Of a stretch of 64,000 nucleotides of DNA, positions 9,707 to 19,989 are shown piece after piece; the stretch's first letter is position 1, and each line of letters opens with the position of its first letter. Location of the stretch: contig JASGLT010000001.1 of NCBI GenBank assembly GCA_030156945.1, positions 62,001 to 126,000 of the forward strand. The letters run 5' to 3'. Source of the DNA: Thermococcaceae archaeon. GTDB taxonomy: Archaea; Methanobacteriota_B; Thermococci; Thermococcales; Thermococcaceae. Made by a program: the position numbers and the translations under genes. The notes beneath the pieces are model-generated. The model was not told the origin of the DNA. It saw only the letters and a list, made by a program, of their open reading frames with translations, and did not search any database.

Positions 9707-11254
9707 TCACCTCAAGTCCGCCTTTCTAAACTTCAGCCACGAGGCCGCAAGGTAAAGCAGTGTTGGAATCACAATCAGTGATAGATTACTCTTGTGATTT
9801 AAAAGACTAACTAACGGCCCTGGCGGCAGTACTTTCTTCGGAGACACCGCCGATGCTAAGACAGAGTGCTGAACCTCTGGAACCGGGAAGTAGAGGGCCT
9901 TTCTCGTGAACTCTTCAGAGCGTCCAAACACTGCCATAAATGCTATCGGTACTGCGAAGTCCAGCAGGAAGGCCAGCAGGATTGAGGTTAGGAGTGCTTT
10001 TCTGCCCCCTGTGAGGGTTGAGAGCAGGTAGCCGAGGGCAAGGTAGTAGAGGAGCGAGAGGAAGACCAGAACTCCGAAGACGAGCCCAATTTCAACGGCC
10101 CTCCTTCCACCCCCGAGGTGAACGGCGTAGGCGATGAGAACCCCCGCGTAAAGGGCCGTTCCGAGGAAGACCGCCACCATGTCACTCAGGAGCGTTCCCA
10201 AGAAGAAGTCCTTTCTCCTTAGGGGCTTGCTGAGCAGGACTCTGGCAGTTCCGTTCTCTATGGTCGAGCTTATTGAAAGCGTCCCGAGCGGGAGAACCAC
10301 GAGGGGCAGGGGAACCCCGCTTAGGTTGAAAATGAGCGAGTTCAAAAGGCCTGCAGGGCCGTAGTGAGTGTAGCCTTTGCTGAGGGAGGGTAACTTCATC
10401 AGTGCCATCAAGCCTGAGAAAACTGCAAAGGCAATGAAGCGCTTGCTCTGCAGGCTCAGACCGAGGAAAACTCCGTAAAGCCCGCGCAGTGGGGAGGAGA
10501 CACCCACGGGCACTTCCGCGGGTAGGGATCTGGATCCTCTGAGCTCCGTCAGTCTGAAGAGCTCCATTCCAGCGATTGAGAGGGCAAGTGAGAGGGCTAA
10601 AAGCTCTCCAACGGGTCTGTGAGATATCAAGATTTCACTTTCAATAGAAAGAACCTTTCCAAGATAAACCGTCGGGATAAACGAATAGTCTAGCTCTCCC
10701 GCGAGGGCAAGGATGACGAAGGCCCCGAGGCCGAGAACGACTCCGAAGTCTCGGGAGGTCGCGAGCGGGAGCAGGAGGAGGGCGATTCCGATTACACCGA
10801 TCAGCGAGAGCGAGAGTGCGAGCGAGCCGAGAACGTAGTCCCTGACCTCGAAGCCGTGAAGGAACATCGCGAGCGCTCCGGAGAGTACCATCCCCGTGAT
10901 GGAAGCTAAGGCGAGCTTTAACCCCTCAATGACCCAGTTGAGGAAGTAGCGCCTTCTCGTTAGCGGCTTTGAGAGCATCAGGACCAAGTTGCCGCGCTCA
11001 AAGTCCGAGCCGAAGCGCGAGAGGAGCAGAACCAGGAAGACGGGAACCAAAAGATACTTGAAAAAGCTGGGAAGCCACTTCCTCAGAAGTTCGAGCGTCA
11101 CTAAGTAGCCAAGCTTTTCTGGGGGGAGTGTTATGTTGTGGACGCTGAAATAGTATAGCTCCAGCTCTACTCCGATGGCTGGGAAGAGGGAGATGAGGAA
11201 GACGATAACTGGATGGTTCGTTCTGATCCGTTTCATCAGTTTGATCCCTTTCAT
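9707..11254 (-). CDS. ABC-2 type multi-TM transporter permease
   Basis: Many TM segments; 'LSKPLTRRRYFLNW' and 'LLSKPLRRKDFFLGTLLSD' motifs typical of ABC-2 permeases. Confidence 0.8.
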   Translation of the reverse strand: MKGIKLMKRIRTNHPVIVFLISLFPAIGVELELYYFSVHNITLPPEKLGYLVTLELLRKWLPSFFKYLLVPVFLVLLLSRFGSDFERGNLVLMLSKPLTRRRYFLNWVIEGLKLALASITGMVLSGALAMFLHGFEVRDYVLGSLALSLSLIGVIGIALLLLPLATSRDFGVVLGLGAFVILALAGELDYSFIPTVYLGKVLSIESEILISHRPVGELLALSLALSIAGMELFRLTELRGSRSLPAEVPVGVSSPLRGLYGVFLGLSLQSKRFIAFAVFSGLMALMKLPSLSKGYTHYGPAGLLNSLIFNLSGVPLPLVVLPLGTLSISSTIENGTARVLLSKPLRRKDFFLGTLLSDMVAVFLGTALYAGVLIAYAVHLGGGRRAVEIGLVFGVLVFLSLLYYLALGYLLSTLTGGRKALLTSILLAFLLDFAVPIAFMAVFGRSEEFTRKALYFPVPEVQHSVLASAVSPKKVLPPGPLVSLLNHKSNLSLIVIPTLLYLAASWLKFRKADLR

Positions 11255-12483
11255 TTAACCACGCCCCTAAGCTCGATTCTGAGAGCGCGCAGGTGGATAA
11301 GGAGTATAACAGGTAGCGTGAGAATAAGGAACAAGACGGCAACGAGGATTGAGCTCTCCTGGAGCGTTGGACTCATCAAAAGCCCTAAAAACGGGAGCAC
11401 TACGAGCGCCAGTTTCCTGCTGAACAATCCTATGAGAAAAACGACTGAAGACGTGAACAGAACCACTGGGAAGGAGGGGCCAAAAACAGGTGTGAAAAGG
11501 GTAAAAACGGCCGAAACCACGAGGAAACGCCCAGTTATATATGTCCTTCTTACGGGTTTGCTGAGGATTAGGGAGTAATCTTCCGAGAGGACCTCCAGCA
11601 CTACCAGGGGGAGGAGGAATAGGGAGAAGAACGCCTTAAGAGTTCCCTCAACCGGAAGGATTAACACCATGAAGAGCGCGAGGAACGCTCTCGAAGCCCA
11701 GAGGGCCGCCACCTCCTTCCGAACCCACCAGGGGAGCGATTGGACGTACAGTGATGGGAGTGTCGGTCTTAGAAGTCCGCCTGGTTCGAGGCGGAGGAAA
11801 GTAAGGAGGGAAACCGCGAGTAGAAGGGCCGTAAAGCCAAGAGAAATCCCAAACCTGAGAAACGCGTCTTTCCAATCTCCATCCGCAACGTCGCGGGCAA
11901 AGAGTTCGAGCTGGACGCCGGGTGAGAAGAACGCCATATTGCCGTACTCCTTTTCGAGGGAGTGCACGATGGCAGAGTACTCAGCTTTTTTGGCCTCGTA
12001 ATCAGCAAAGGTCTCGATTCCCAGCGCTTTCTGAGCGTTGTCTTGGGCCTTCATATCTATGTAGCCCATTGGGACGAACGTCAGAAAGAGGAAAATCACA
12101 GTCCCCACGAGGACGACCTTCTTCGAGTTTTTGAGGAAAAACGCGGTTAGGTATCCCATTGGAAGGAAGGGGAGGGCAAACAAGGCATAGAGGGCGCTTA
12201 TGGGCTTTATGGCTGCAGGGAGGAATACAAAAAGGGACAGTGTGATGTGGGAGAGGAGGAGTCCAATGAAGAGCCTAATCCTTTGAATAGGTTTTGAAAG
12301 CAGTGTTTCAATCCCCTCGGAGATGCCCATCGGAAAAACCGAGGAAAGCAGGAAGCCGAGGACTAAGTAAGGAATTATGGGTGAGATTTCACTATCAATG
12401 AGCGTGGAGATTAGGGTTAAGACCGATGCAACCAGGAGGGGTCTTGAGAGCCGCCGTATTTCGATTTTGAGGATGGTCAGCAT
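11251..12483 (-). CDS. ABC-2 type multi-TM transporter permease (paralog)
   Basis: 'LLSKPIQRIRLFIGLLLSH' and 'ILSKPVRRTYITGRFLVV'; overlaps 9707..11254 by 4 nt. Confidence 0.8.
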   Translation of the reverse strand: MLTILKIEIRRLSRPLLVASVLTLISTLIDSEISPIIPYLVLGFLLSSVFPMGISEGIETLLSKPIQRIRLFIGLLLSHITLSLFVFLPAAIKPISALYALFALPFLPMGYLTAFFLKNSKKVVLVGTVIFLFLTFVPMGYIDMKAQDNAQKALGIETFADYEAKKAEYSAIVHSLEKEYGNMAFFSPGVQLELFARDVADGDWKDAFLRFGISLGFTALLLAVSLLTFLRLEPGGLLRPTLPSLYVQSLPWWVRKEVAALWASRAFLALFMVLILPVEGTLKAFFSLFLLPLVVLEVLSEDYSLILSKPVRRTYITGRFLVVSAVFTLFTPVFGPSFPVVLFTSSVVFLIGLFSRKLALVVLPFLGLLMSPTLQESSILVAVLFLILTLPVILLIHLRALRIELRGVVK

Positions 12484-12779
12484 TTTATCACCTCTCGGAC
12501 GTAATCCGGATTTGGCGGGAAGCTTGAAGGCTAGTGGGCTACTTTTCACATCTCTAAAAACCTCAAGACTACTCCTAAGATGTCCTTCATTCCCATCGAG
12601 AAAAGTTAGAAGGGGGACTTAAAAATTTACCTCTCGTCTATTCCCCCCACGCGCTTTATCCCCCTCGGCATTCTTAGTCCCTTTGAACACCGCTAGGGAC
12701 ATGGGATAATGGACTGGCCGGCATCGTAGGGGGTACACTCAAATCTTGACTCTAATTTTGTAAGGAAGGTACGGCATGA

Positions 12780-13964
12780 TCACAGCCGTGGCTGCCACTG
12801 ATCAACGTCCTCCTTGAGCACGCTCGAAACCGCGATTGCAAAGAACGCTATTACCACCGCGGAGACTAGGACTGCCCACCAGTAGCGACCCATCAATGCT
12901 CCCTGCTTGAGAAGTTCTGAGGTGTAAGAGCCCCAATTAGTGCCCGGAATAATGTTGAACAGACCTAACACAGAAACAAACGCCACCACCCTGGGGAAGA
13001 GCATGCTGACGTAGGAAAGCGTATAACTGAGCACGAGGGGGAGAATGTGCCTGGATATTATGTAAACATCCGAGGCACCCATACTTTTGCTGGCCGCAAT
13101 GTACTCCTGAACTTTCTCATTTTCCACTATGCCCCGTACTGAGTTGGAGTACTGGCTGAAAAAGAAGAGCGCTATGATGATCCCGGCGAGCCAATCCGGA
13201 ATAATGAGTTTAGTGTACGCTCCCACCTTGGAAACGGCGTATATCATTACCAGGACGAGGGGGATTGCCGGTATTGAATGAAACGCCTCCACCAGCACCC
13301 TCGCAGCGTCACCGACAACGTTGGAGTAATAGCCGGACATCACGCCAAAGGGCAGGCCTATGACTATAACGAACAGCACTGCAAAGCCAGCGAGCACAAT
13401 AGTTCCCCATGTGGCCCGTACAAAGCCGACCCATAGGTCCCTGCCATATCCGTCGGTACCCAACAGGCCGTAGGCGTTGCCGAATAGAACTGACTCTCCA
13501 GATTCAACTCTAATTGTGTAGTCCCCCATCAAAAGAGTCCCATCTCCAGAGAGGAAGAGAATCTGAGCAGGCTCGTGAAGAACAATACTACCCTCATCGA
13601 GGCCCAGCTCCCTTCCGAAGGCTTTGACTTGGGCGGCCAAGGTGACGTTGGAGTTGATGCTTCCCGTTCCCGAAAGCCTGATTGAAAGGCCATCAGGACG
13701 GATTATGAGGAGGGTGGCGTTTGAAAGCACCAGGTTGGTCGGCAGGGTTCTCACTGACACAACGAGCTCTTCTCCCTCGCTCAATTTAAGCGACACCATG
13801 TCTGCCCTTGGATGCCAAACGGGGAGGGCGTTTTTTGGATAGTCGACCCAATAAAGCCTATCGTCCCAGTGCTTCATCTCCTCTGAAGAAACCGAGCTAC
13901 GTGCGCCCAGCATGAACACGATAAAAACGGCCACCATCATGAGCCCCCGCTTGTTCACCCTCAT
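12780..13964 (-). CDS. Dipeptide/oligopeptide ABC transporter permease, DppC-like
   Basis: LLGTDGYGRDLWVGFV, GxxxGYYSNVVGDAARVLVEAFHSIPAIPLVLVM, EYIAASKSMGASDVYIISRHILP. Confidence 0.85.
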   Translation of the reverse strand: MRVNKRGLMMVAVFIVFMLGARSSVSSEEMKHWDDRLYWVDYPKNALPVWHPRADMVSLKLSEGEELVVSVRTLPTNLVLSNATLLIIRPDGLSIRLSGTGSINSNVTLAAQVKAFGRELGLDEGSIVLHEPAQILFLSGDGTLLMGDYTIRVESGESVLFGNAYGLLGTDGYGRDLWVGFVRATWGTIVLAGFAVLFVIVIGLPFGVMSGYYSNVVGDAARVLVEAFHSIPAIPLVLVMIYAVSKVGAYTKLIIPDWLAGIIIALFFFSQYSNSVRGIVENEKVQEYIAASKSMGASDVYIISRHILPLVLSYTLSYVSMLFPRVVAFVSVLGLFNIIPGTNWGSYTSELLKQGALMGRYWWAVLVSAVVIAFFAIAVSSVLKEDVDQWQPRL

Positions 13965-14974
13965 GCCGTAATCCCCCTCGGGTCTAGTCTGGTTTTAAGG
14001 AATTCAACTGCCATAGCGATAATGAGGTTCAGCACTATGAATGCCAAGAGCGGGAATGCAAAGAGGCTGGGGATGAAGTAGAAGGTTTCTGCCATTGAAC
14101 CGGAGAAGCTTGAACCAATCATTTGTCCCAGCCCTCCAAGCTTAAAGAGGTGGTCAACGACGATAACTATGCCCTCGACCTCGATTAGGTGCGAAAACCA
14201 TATGGACAGTGCCGGCACGGATATCGCCCTAAGGGCGGACATCAGAATCCTGTTTTCGGGAAGGCCCATAGCACGTTTGTAACTCACATAGGGGTTGAGA
14301 ACCTCCCTGCTTAACAGAAAGTAGAACTCGACCGCAAGGTACCAAAAAGAGGTCAGGACGACCGTAAGAACGGGAAATAACATGCTCTCAAGAATATCGA
14401 GCAGTTCTGCACCAGGGCCGGGGAATATTAAGAGATCGTTGGGGAGCGGCGAGTAAATGATGAGGAGGATGAAAACAACTCCCGGCCACCAGGCGGGAAT
14501 CCCCAAAACCACCCTGGCAAGGTTATTTAAGATCCCAGCCACCTTAGGACTTTTTAGTGCCCAAAAGGCAACCATGAGCGAGAGCGGGACTAAAATGATC
14601 TCGGAGATAAAGAGGAGAATCAAAGTTCGCAGAAGAGCCTCTTTTCTTGGAATCCTGAACTGATATAACTCAAGTTTTCTCCAAATTTTGTCCTGAGGGG
14701 GTTTTACCGACGATACTAGTGCATTGAAGCCCACAACCACGGAGGGTTTTGTGAGTTCCGGGTACTTCTTGGGAGCTATGTACTTCATGTAGTACTCCTC
14801 CGGCGTCATGCCTAACTTAGGGGCGTTTTTGTAAACCTCAGGATGTTTTAGGATATCGTTTTTTGCCATCTCCCTAAGTCCGGCCTTGACGCCCGTTCCC
14901 ACTAAAAAGGTCACCAGCAAGAGCGTCAGCGTGAACCTGACCGCCACCCGGAGCAGTCCCCGTGCGTTTCTCAA
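13961..14974 (-). CDS. Dipeptide/oligopeptide ABC transporter permease, DppB-like
   Basis: Multi-TM, 'YVSYKRAMGLPENRILMSALR' and C-terminal 'EFLKTRLDPRGI'; overlaps 12780..13964 by 4 nt. Confidence 0.85.
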   Translation of the reverse strand: MRNARGLLRVAVRFTLTLLLVTFLVGTGVKAGLREMAKNDILKHPEVYKNAPKLGMTPEEYYMKYIAPKKYPELTKPSVVVGFNALVSSVKPPQDKIWRKLELYQFRIPRKEALLRTLILLFISEIILVPLSLMVAFWALKSPKVAGILNNLARVVLGIPAWWPGVVFILLIIYSPLPNDLLIFPGPGAELLDILESMLFPVLTVVLTSFWYLAVEFYFLLSREVLNPYVSYKRAMGLPENRILMSALRAISVPALSIWFSHLIEVEGIVIVVDHLFKLGGLGQMIGSSFSGSMAETFYFIPSLFAFPLLAFIVLNLIIAMAVEFLKTRLDPRGITA

Positions 14975-15275
14975 TCAAATCCCTCCTATTGCACTCCCCT
15001 ATCAAAAAATAAAAAGTGAAAAACTATTCAAATAATATCCAGCCTTAGGCAATCGGTATCCCTGACTGTTCCGCAGCTTTCCTCCGGACAGAGATCAATC
15101 ACACAGTTCCACTCGGGCTCCGCTGACTAGCTTCCGACATTCAGCTTCTTTAACACCAGGCATCAGCCCTTTAGGCTTTGCCTTATTGGAATCTCAGCTC
15201 CCATCGCCCTATAGAGGGGAAATGACCTTATCCAAAGGGCTTCATCCCGAATCACTTGACCCGTCTAATCCTACC

Positions 15276-15623
15276 TCACTTTCCTTTTAGACTTATATCG
15301 AGACTTAGGGAATCCCCTCCCTCGTTCCTGATGATAACCTTCCAAGAACCCTCGGGGAGCTTCACGGTCTCCTTAACCTCGGTAACGTTCTCCTTCTTGA
15401 AGATTTCCTTTGATCCGTCCGAGGAGACTATCAGCAGGGTAAACGGGCCGTTTCCAGAGACCTTAACCTCCAAGTCCACCGGCCCCTTGAAGGAGTAACT
15501 GAGTTCCTTATGCGGCCCAACTATCTTGCCCTTTGAGTAGACGAAGTTTCCTCCCTCCATGCATCCGGCAACGAGAGCCACAAGGAGCAAACTGGTTAAA
15601 ACTACGAGGCCCCCTCTACTCAT
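15276..15623 (-). CDS. Small lipoprotein, hypothetical
   Basis: LLLVALVAGCMEGG lipobox; beta-rich remainder. Confidence 0.7.
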   Translation of the reverse strand: MSRGGLVVLTSLLLVALVAGCMEGGNFVYSKGKIVGPHKELSYSFKGPVDLEVKVSGNGPFTLLIVSSDGSKEIFKKENVTEVKETVKLPEGSWKVIIRNEGGDSLSLDISLKGK

Positions 15624-15771
15624 CCTTAATCCCCCGGCCGATAACTAAAATTTCCACAGCAGAAATGATCACGAGACATTATAAATTTTACCCCTCAAGT
15701 GAGATATTGCACTGTATGGATGAGAACAGATAAGTAGCAAAACTAAACAGAATAACAATAAAGAAAAATCC

Positions 15772-16446
15772 TCACTTATTCATCATCAGCCTTATCCTCT
15801 CGGCGGCGTCCTTCGCCTTGTCGGAGATGTTGCTCAGAGTTCTTGCTATGTTGAGGATGTAGAAGCCCTCGCTCCAGTCCATCCTCCCAGCGTTCTGGAA
15901 GACCAGCCTCATGAGCTCGGTGTCGAGGCCGTCGATCTTGTTCTCAACGCCCTCGATCTCGTGGATAATCTCGTGCTCCTTTTCAATCTCCTTCTCTGCA
16001 AACCCGCTCTCGATGACCCTGTCCATCTGGACTATTGCCTCATAGACAAGCTTAGCCGCTTTAATGCTCTCCGTACCCATCTTGAGGATCACTTCCTTTA
16101 TCTCATCCGGGATTTCTCCCGGCTCTTTAACGAGGAGCCACTTGGCGGTGTCCTCAGCCGCATCGGCCACCTTGTCCTGCATATGGAGGTAGATGAGGAC
16201 ATCTTCCCTCGCCACCGCCATCATGAGCTTCGAGCTGAGTGAATCCCTTATCTCCTCCTTTATCCTGTCGGCTACATCCTCAAGCCTGTCCACTTCAACG
16301 GCCAGCTTCCTCATCTCTTCGTAGTTCCCTTCCCTCCAAGCCTGGAGGGCCCTTTCGAGGGTTTCAACCGTCTGAAGGGCTACCTCGGCGTGCTTTATCA
16401 GAGGTTTGAAAGGGCTTTTCGCAAAGAGCTTCGTCCAGACCTGCAT
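15772..16446 (-). CDS. DUF47 / PhoU-like phosphate transport regulator
   Basis: Helical DUF47 pattern with EVDRLEDVADRIKEEIRDSL and DKAKDAAERIRLMM; adjacent to PiT permease. Confidence 0.88.
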   Translation of the reverse strand: MQVWTKLFAKSPFKPLIKHAEVALQTVETLERALQAWREGNYEEMRKLAVEVDRLEDVADRIKEEIRDSLSSKLMMAVAREDVLIYLHMQDKVADAAEDTAKWLLVKEPGEIPDEIKEVILKMGTESIKAAKLVYEAIVQMDRVIESGFAEKEIEKEHEIIHEIEGVENKIDGLDTELMRLVFQNAGRMDWSEGFYILNIARTLSNISDKAKDAAERIRLMMNK

Positions 16447-16450
16447 GCTA

Positions 16451-17662
16451 TCACCCCACAATCATCAAGACCTTAAACAGGAAGGCGCTTATCAGGGCCG
16501 CCACGGGGACCGTAACGAACCACGAAATGATTATATCCCTAACGATATCCTTGTTTATTGCTTTTACTCCCCTCGCCAAGCCAACGCCGATGACCGAACC
16601 AACTACAACGTGGGTCGTTGAGATTGGGAGACCGAGCCAGCTCGCCACGAGAACGACGGTAGCGGCCGAGAAGTCTATGGTAAAGCCGCGTGTGTTTGTA
16701 AGCTCGGTTATCTTCTTCCCAACTGTCTCCATAACGCGGTAGCCGTAGGTGGCAACTCCAAGCGCGATTCCAAGGCCGCCCATGGCCAATATCCACCTCG
16801 GAACTGGAACCTTCATCCCGGCCATGCCCATGCTGGCCACAGCATATACAGCTGCCACAGGCCCTATCGCGTTGGCGACGTCGTTTGCACCGTGGGCTAA
16901 GGCAACGTAGCCAGAGGTTATGACCTGGACCCTCTTGAAGATGCTCTCAACCCCAATGAAGGGGTCAGAGGACGGGAACTTAACCCTGAGGGTGAGGAAG
17001 AGAATCAGGAACACAACGAGGCCTGCCGGAATGCCGTAGAAGAGCACTCCAGTCTTCAGGCTCTTTCCGTGGAGAACCTTGATGTAGAACATCGTGCCTA
17101 TCACAACGAAGGCCAGCCCAATCCAGAAGGGCGACCAGATTTTGGAGCTTCTAACTGGGTCTTTTCTTTCAAAGATGCTCTTGGTCAGGGCCTTGAAGAC
17201 CAGGAAGGCTATTATTGCACCTATCATCGGAGAGAGTATCCAGCTGAGAACGACCTGCGTCATCTTGCCCCAGTTGACTATTGAGAACCCTGCGTAGACT
17301 ATTCCGTAGCCCACTATTCCGCCTATGATCGAATGGGTCGTTGAAACGGGCAGGCCGAACTTCGTCGCTATCACCAGCCAGATCGTAGCCGCCAGTAACG
17401 CCGCAACCGAACCGTATACAAGAACGTTTGGGTCGGTTATCCTGTCAGGATACAGTATACCCTTCCTTATCGTCTCAGTGACGCTCTTTCCAAAGAAATA
17501 CGCCCCAGTGAACTCCAGAACGCCGGCTATCAAAACCGCCTGTCTCGGAGTTATTGCCTTCGCACCCACTGCCGTGCTCATCGAGTTGGCCGCGTCGTTC
17601 GCTCCTATCGCCCAGGCCATTCCAAAACCAACGATTATAGTTATCAGCAACCAGGGATCCAT
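16451..17662 (-). CDS. PiT-family inorganic phosphate transporter
   Basis: GANDAANSMSTAVGAKAITPRQAVLIAGVLEF and second GANDVANAIGP repeat; TATA-like ATTTATATAG upstream. Confidence 0.93.
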   Translation of the reverse strand: MDPWLLITIIVGFGMAWAIGANDAANSMSTAVGAKAITPRQAVLIAGVLEFTGAYFFGKSVTETIRKGILYPDRITDPNVLVYGSVAALLAATIWLVIATKFGLPVSTTHSIIGGIVGYGIVYAGFSIVNWGKMTQVVLSWILSPMIGAIIAFLVFKALTKSIFERKDPVRSSKIWSPFWIGLAFVVIGTMFYIKVLHGKSLKTGVLFYGIPAGLVVFLILFLTLRVKFPSSDPFIGVESIFKRVQVITSGYVALAHGANDVANAIGPVAAVYAVASMGMAGMKVPVPRWILAMGGLGIALGVATYGYRVMETVGKKITELTNTRGFTIDFSAATVVLVASWLGLPISTTHVVVGSVIGVGLARGVKAINKDIVRDIIISWFVTVPVAALISAFLFKVLMIVG

Positions 17663-17760
17663 GACCGCCACCGGAGGGAACAGAACCGGGCTATATAAAT
17701 ATCTTGCCGCAGTAGAATATATCCAGCTACAAATATCTATATAGCCTAAATAGAAAATGG

Positions 17761-19395
17761 TCAAGGGGAGACCTTCACAGGCTCGACCTTGATGGAGCCG
17801 CCGTCCCCCATGAAGAGCCTCACGTAGTGGTAGAAGCCGCCCTCTTCGGGCTTTGCATAGAGAGGAGCACCTCCACCGCCTGTTATGACGAAGGGGACAT
17901 CTTCGTATGTCCCGTACCAGTATATGTGGATGTGGCCGAAGATTCCAAAGGCTTTGTACTCCCTCATTAGCCCAAGGAGCCTCTTGGCGTCCGAAGGATC
18001 GAGGGTGTGCTCATCGCTCGGTCTCGGATCGTAGGGCGGCGCGTGCATAACTATCACAGGCCTCTCCCCCCGCTCCTTAGCCAGCTCAAGCTCCTTCTCA
18101 ATCCATTCCCACTGTTCATCCTTGAGCCTATACCCGTTCATGACGTTGTTGGCAAAGATGAAACGATAGCCTCCAAGGCTGAAGGCGTAGTCGGTTGGAC
18201 CGAAGAAGTAGTGATAGATGTTGACGCCCTCCCCATTGTACTCGTGGTTCCCAACGGCCACGAATACAGGCTTGTTCCACTTCCAGGCCTTCATGAGCTC
18301 CGCCCACTGGTAGATAGTGCCTGAATACACGAGGTCGCCGCTGTCAATAACAAAGGCACCGTCTTCCCCGTTAATGGCATCCCTGATCTTGAAGAAGATT
18401 TCAGGCTGTTCATCACCGCTTCCCGGCCGGTGGTCGCCGAATGCAAGGACCTTGTAGCCACTCACGTTCTTCGGGACCACCGAGAACTCTCCCCGAGAGA
18501 CAACCACAACCTCAGTTCCCCCGAAATCCGATGACTCAATATGGTCTCCAACAAGCTCCACGTAGTTGGGGTTGATGTTGTCTATCACGTAGGTGAGGGT
18601 TACCCCTTTGTTGTTCTCCACCTTAACGCTCACGTTGAAGCCGAGGGCACGGATGTAGACCTTGGTATCGTTCACAAGCCTGATGAATCCTCCGCTCACC
18701 GTTATATTCTCTCCCTTAACGACACGCCAGTAGTACTGGAATGGCTCGTCGAATATTATCTGGTGGAGAGTAACGAACTCATCCTCCCCTGCGATTCCGT
18801 CGAGGTTAGTGTCACCTATCTCCTTCACGAGTATCCCCTCGAAGTTCCCCGAGCGAACAACCGCCGTCCTGTCGAGCTGGACTTTTCCAGATTTTATGCC
18901 CGAGAGGAAGTTGAGTGCCGCGCCGACCCCCGCCCTGCTCGTGCCGGAGACCACCATTACGGCATTTTCTTCCTTGGAGTTGAATATTGCAACGATGCCG
19001 TGCCAGGGGCCGACGTAGTGCATGCCGTTCCTGTAGGCTATGTAACCGAAAGGCTCGAGCTTCTGGACCTGCACCGGCTTTCCGAAGAGTATTTTCTTCG
19101 AGTAAACGTCCTTCGGAGAGAGAACGAGGATGCCAGTGCCCGGATACTCGGAAGCCGCCCTCACTTCAGCATCGGGGAAGTAGTGCTTCACGAGGTCTTC
19201 GTAGCCATCACTGGCGTAGAAGGTCCCGTTGAAAATTTCATGCCAAGCTGAGAGGACCTTTCCAGGGGCGTAGTCCCTGAAGTTCAACCCATTGCCCTGA
19301 GTGCTCGTTGTTGTGGTCGTGCCCGTGCTGGATTCCCCTATGCAACCGGCTGTGAACACGACGGCCATTATCAAAAGGACAGCAAATTTTTTCAT
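17761..19395 (-). CDS. Metallophosphoesterase lipoprotein
   Basis: Lipobox VFTAGCIGES; FGDHRPGSG, VIDSGDLVYSG, VAVGNHEYNGEG, VIMHAPPYDPR, FGHIHIYW motifs. Confidence 0.9.
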   Translation of the reverse strand: MKKFAVLLIMAVVFTAGCIGESSTGTTTTTSTQGNGLNFRDYAPGKVLSAWHEIFNGTFYASDGYEDLVKHYFPDAEVRAASEYPGTGILVLSPKDVYSKKILFGKPVQVQKLEPFGYIAYRNGMHYVGPWHGIVAIFNSKEENAVMVVSGTSRAGVGAALNFLSGIKSGKVQLDRTAVVRSGNFEGILVKEIGDTNLDGIAGEDEFVTLHQIIFDEPFQYYWRVVKGENITVSGGFIRLVNDTKVYIRALGFNVSVKVENNKGVTLTYVIDNINPNYVELVGDHIESSDFGGTEVVVVSRGEFSVVPKNVSGYKVLAFGDHRPGSGDEQPEIFFKIRDAINGEDGAFVIDSGDLVYSGTIYQWAELMKAWKWNKPVFVAVGNHEYNGEGVNIYHYFFGPTDYAFSLGGYRFIFANNVMNGYRLKDEQWEWIEKELELAKERGERPVIVMHAPPYDPRPSDEHTLDPSDAKRLLGLMREYKAFGIFGHIHIYWYGTYEDVPFVITGGGGAPLYAKPEEGGFYHYVRLFMGDGGSIKVEPVKVSP

Positions 19396-19478
19396 ATCCA
19401 TCACCTTCTCGAGTCCTTCTTTCAAATCAGCGGGGAACGTTTAAATATGATTCGATTCAAGTTTCAAACGGTGATACC

Positions 19479-19835
19479 ATGTTCGTAGGGCACTATAAGG
19501 AGGTTCCGGAAAAGGACACCGGTTTTGAAGGAGTGACCATCCGATGGCTCGTTTCTCCGAAACTCGGGGCGAAGAACTTCGCGATGCGCTATTTCGTCAT
19601 GAAAAAGGGCTCCGAGATACCAATACACCAGCACGACTGGGAGCACGAGATATTCATCGTGAAGGGCGAGGGAGTGATAACGGACGGAAAGGAAGAGTAC
19701 CCCGTGAAGGCCGGGAACTTCCTCTACGTTCCGCCAAACGAGCCGCACGGATACAAGGCAACGGGGGAGACTTTTGAGTTCCTATGCATAATTCCGGCCA
19801 AGAAGGAAGCTATTCCTGAGGACGAGTGGGCCTGA
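19479..19835 (+). CDS. Cupin-domain protein
   Basis: EIPIHQHDWEHEIFIVKGEGVITDGKEEYPVKAGNFLYVPPNEPHGYKATGE. Confidence 0.9.
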   Translation: MFVGHYKEVPEKDTGFEGVTIRWLVSPKLGAKNFAMRYFVMKKGSEIPIHQHDWEHEIFIVKGEGVITDGKEEYPVKAGNFLYVPPNEPHGYKATGETFEFLCIIPAKKEAIPEDEWA

Positions 19836-19989
19836 CTTTGATTTTTTCCCTTAAAAAAGCATGGGAGTTCAAAGTCCACCCCCCTGTTTTTATCCCATTG
19901 TCTGTTGAGACCATTTAGAACCCTTAAATCCATTTGCTCCGCTCCACCAAGAGGATTTGCTAAATCCAGAATAGAAAGAGCCCAGAAAG

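Noticed and set aside
15000-15275. Possible TnpB 3' remnant or other decayed gene between the Dpp-like permeases and a lipoprotein
   Set aside because: Short minus-strand reading (KGLMPGVKEAECRKLVSGARVELCD*) is suggestive but without catalytic motifs or element ends; cannot be supported.
18541-19251. 236-aa plus-strand ORF opposite the metallophosphoesterase
   Set aside because: Antisense shadow ORF; the real gene has full catalytic motifs.
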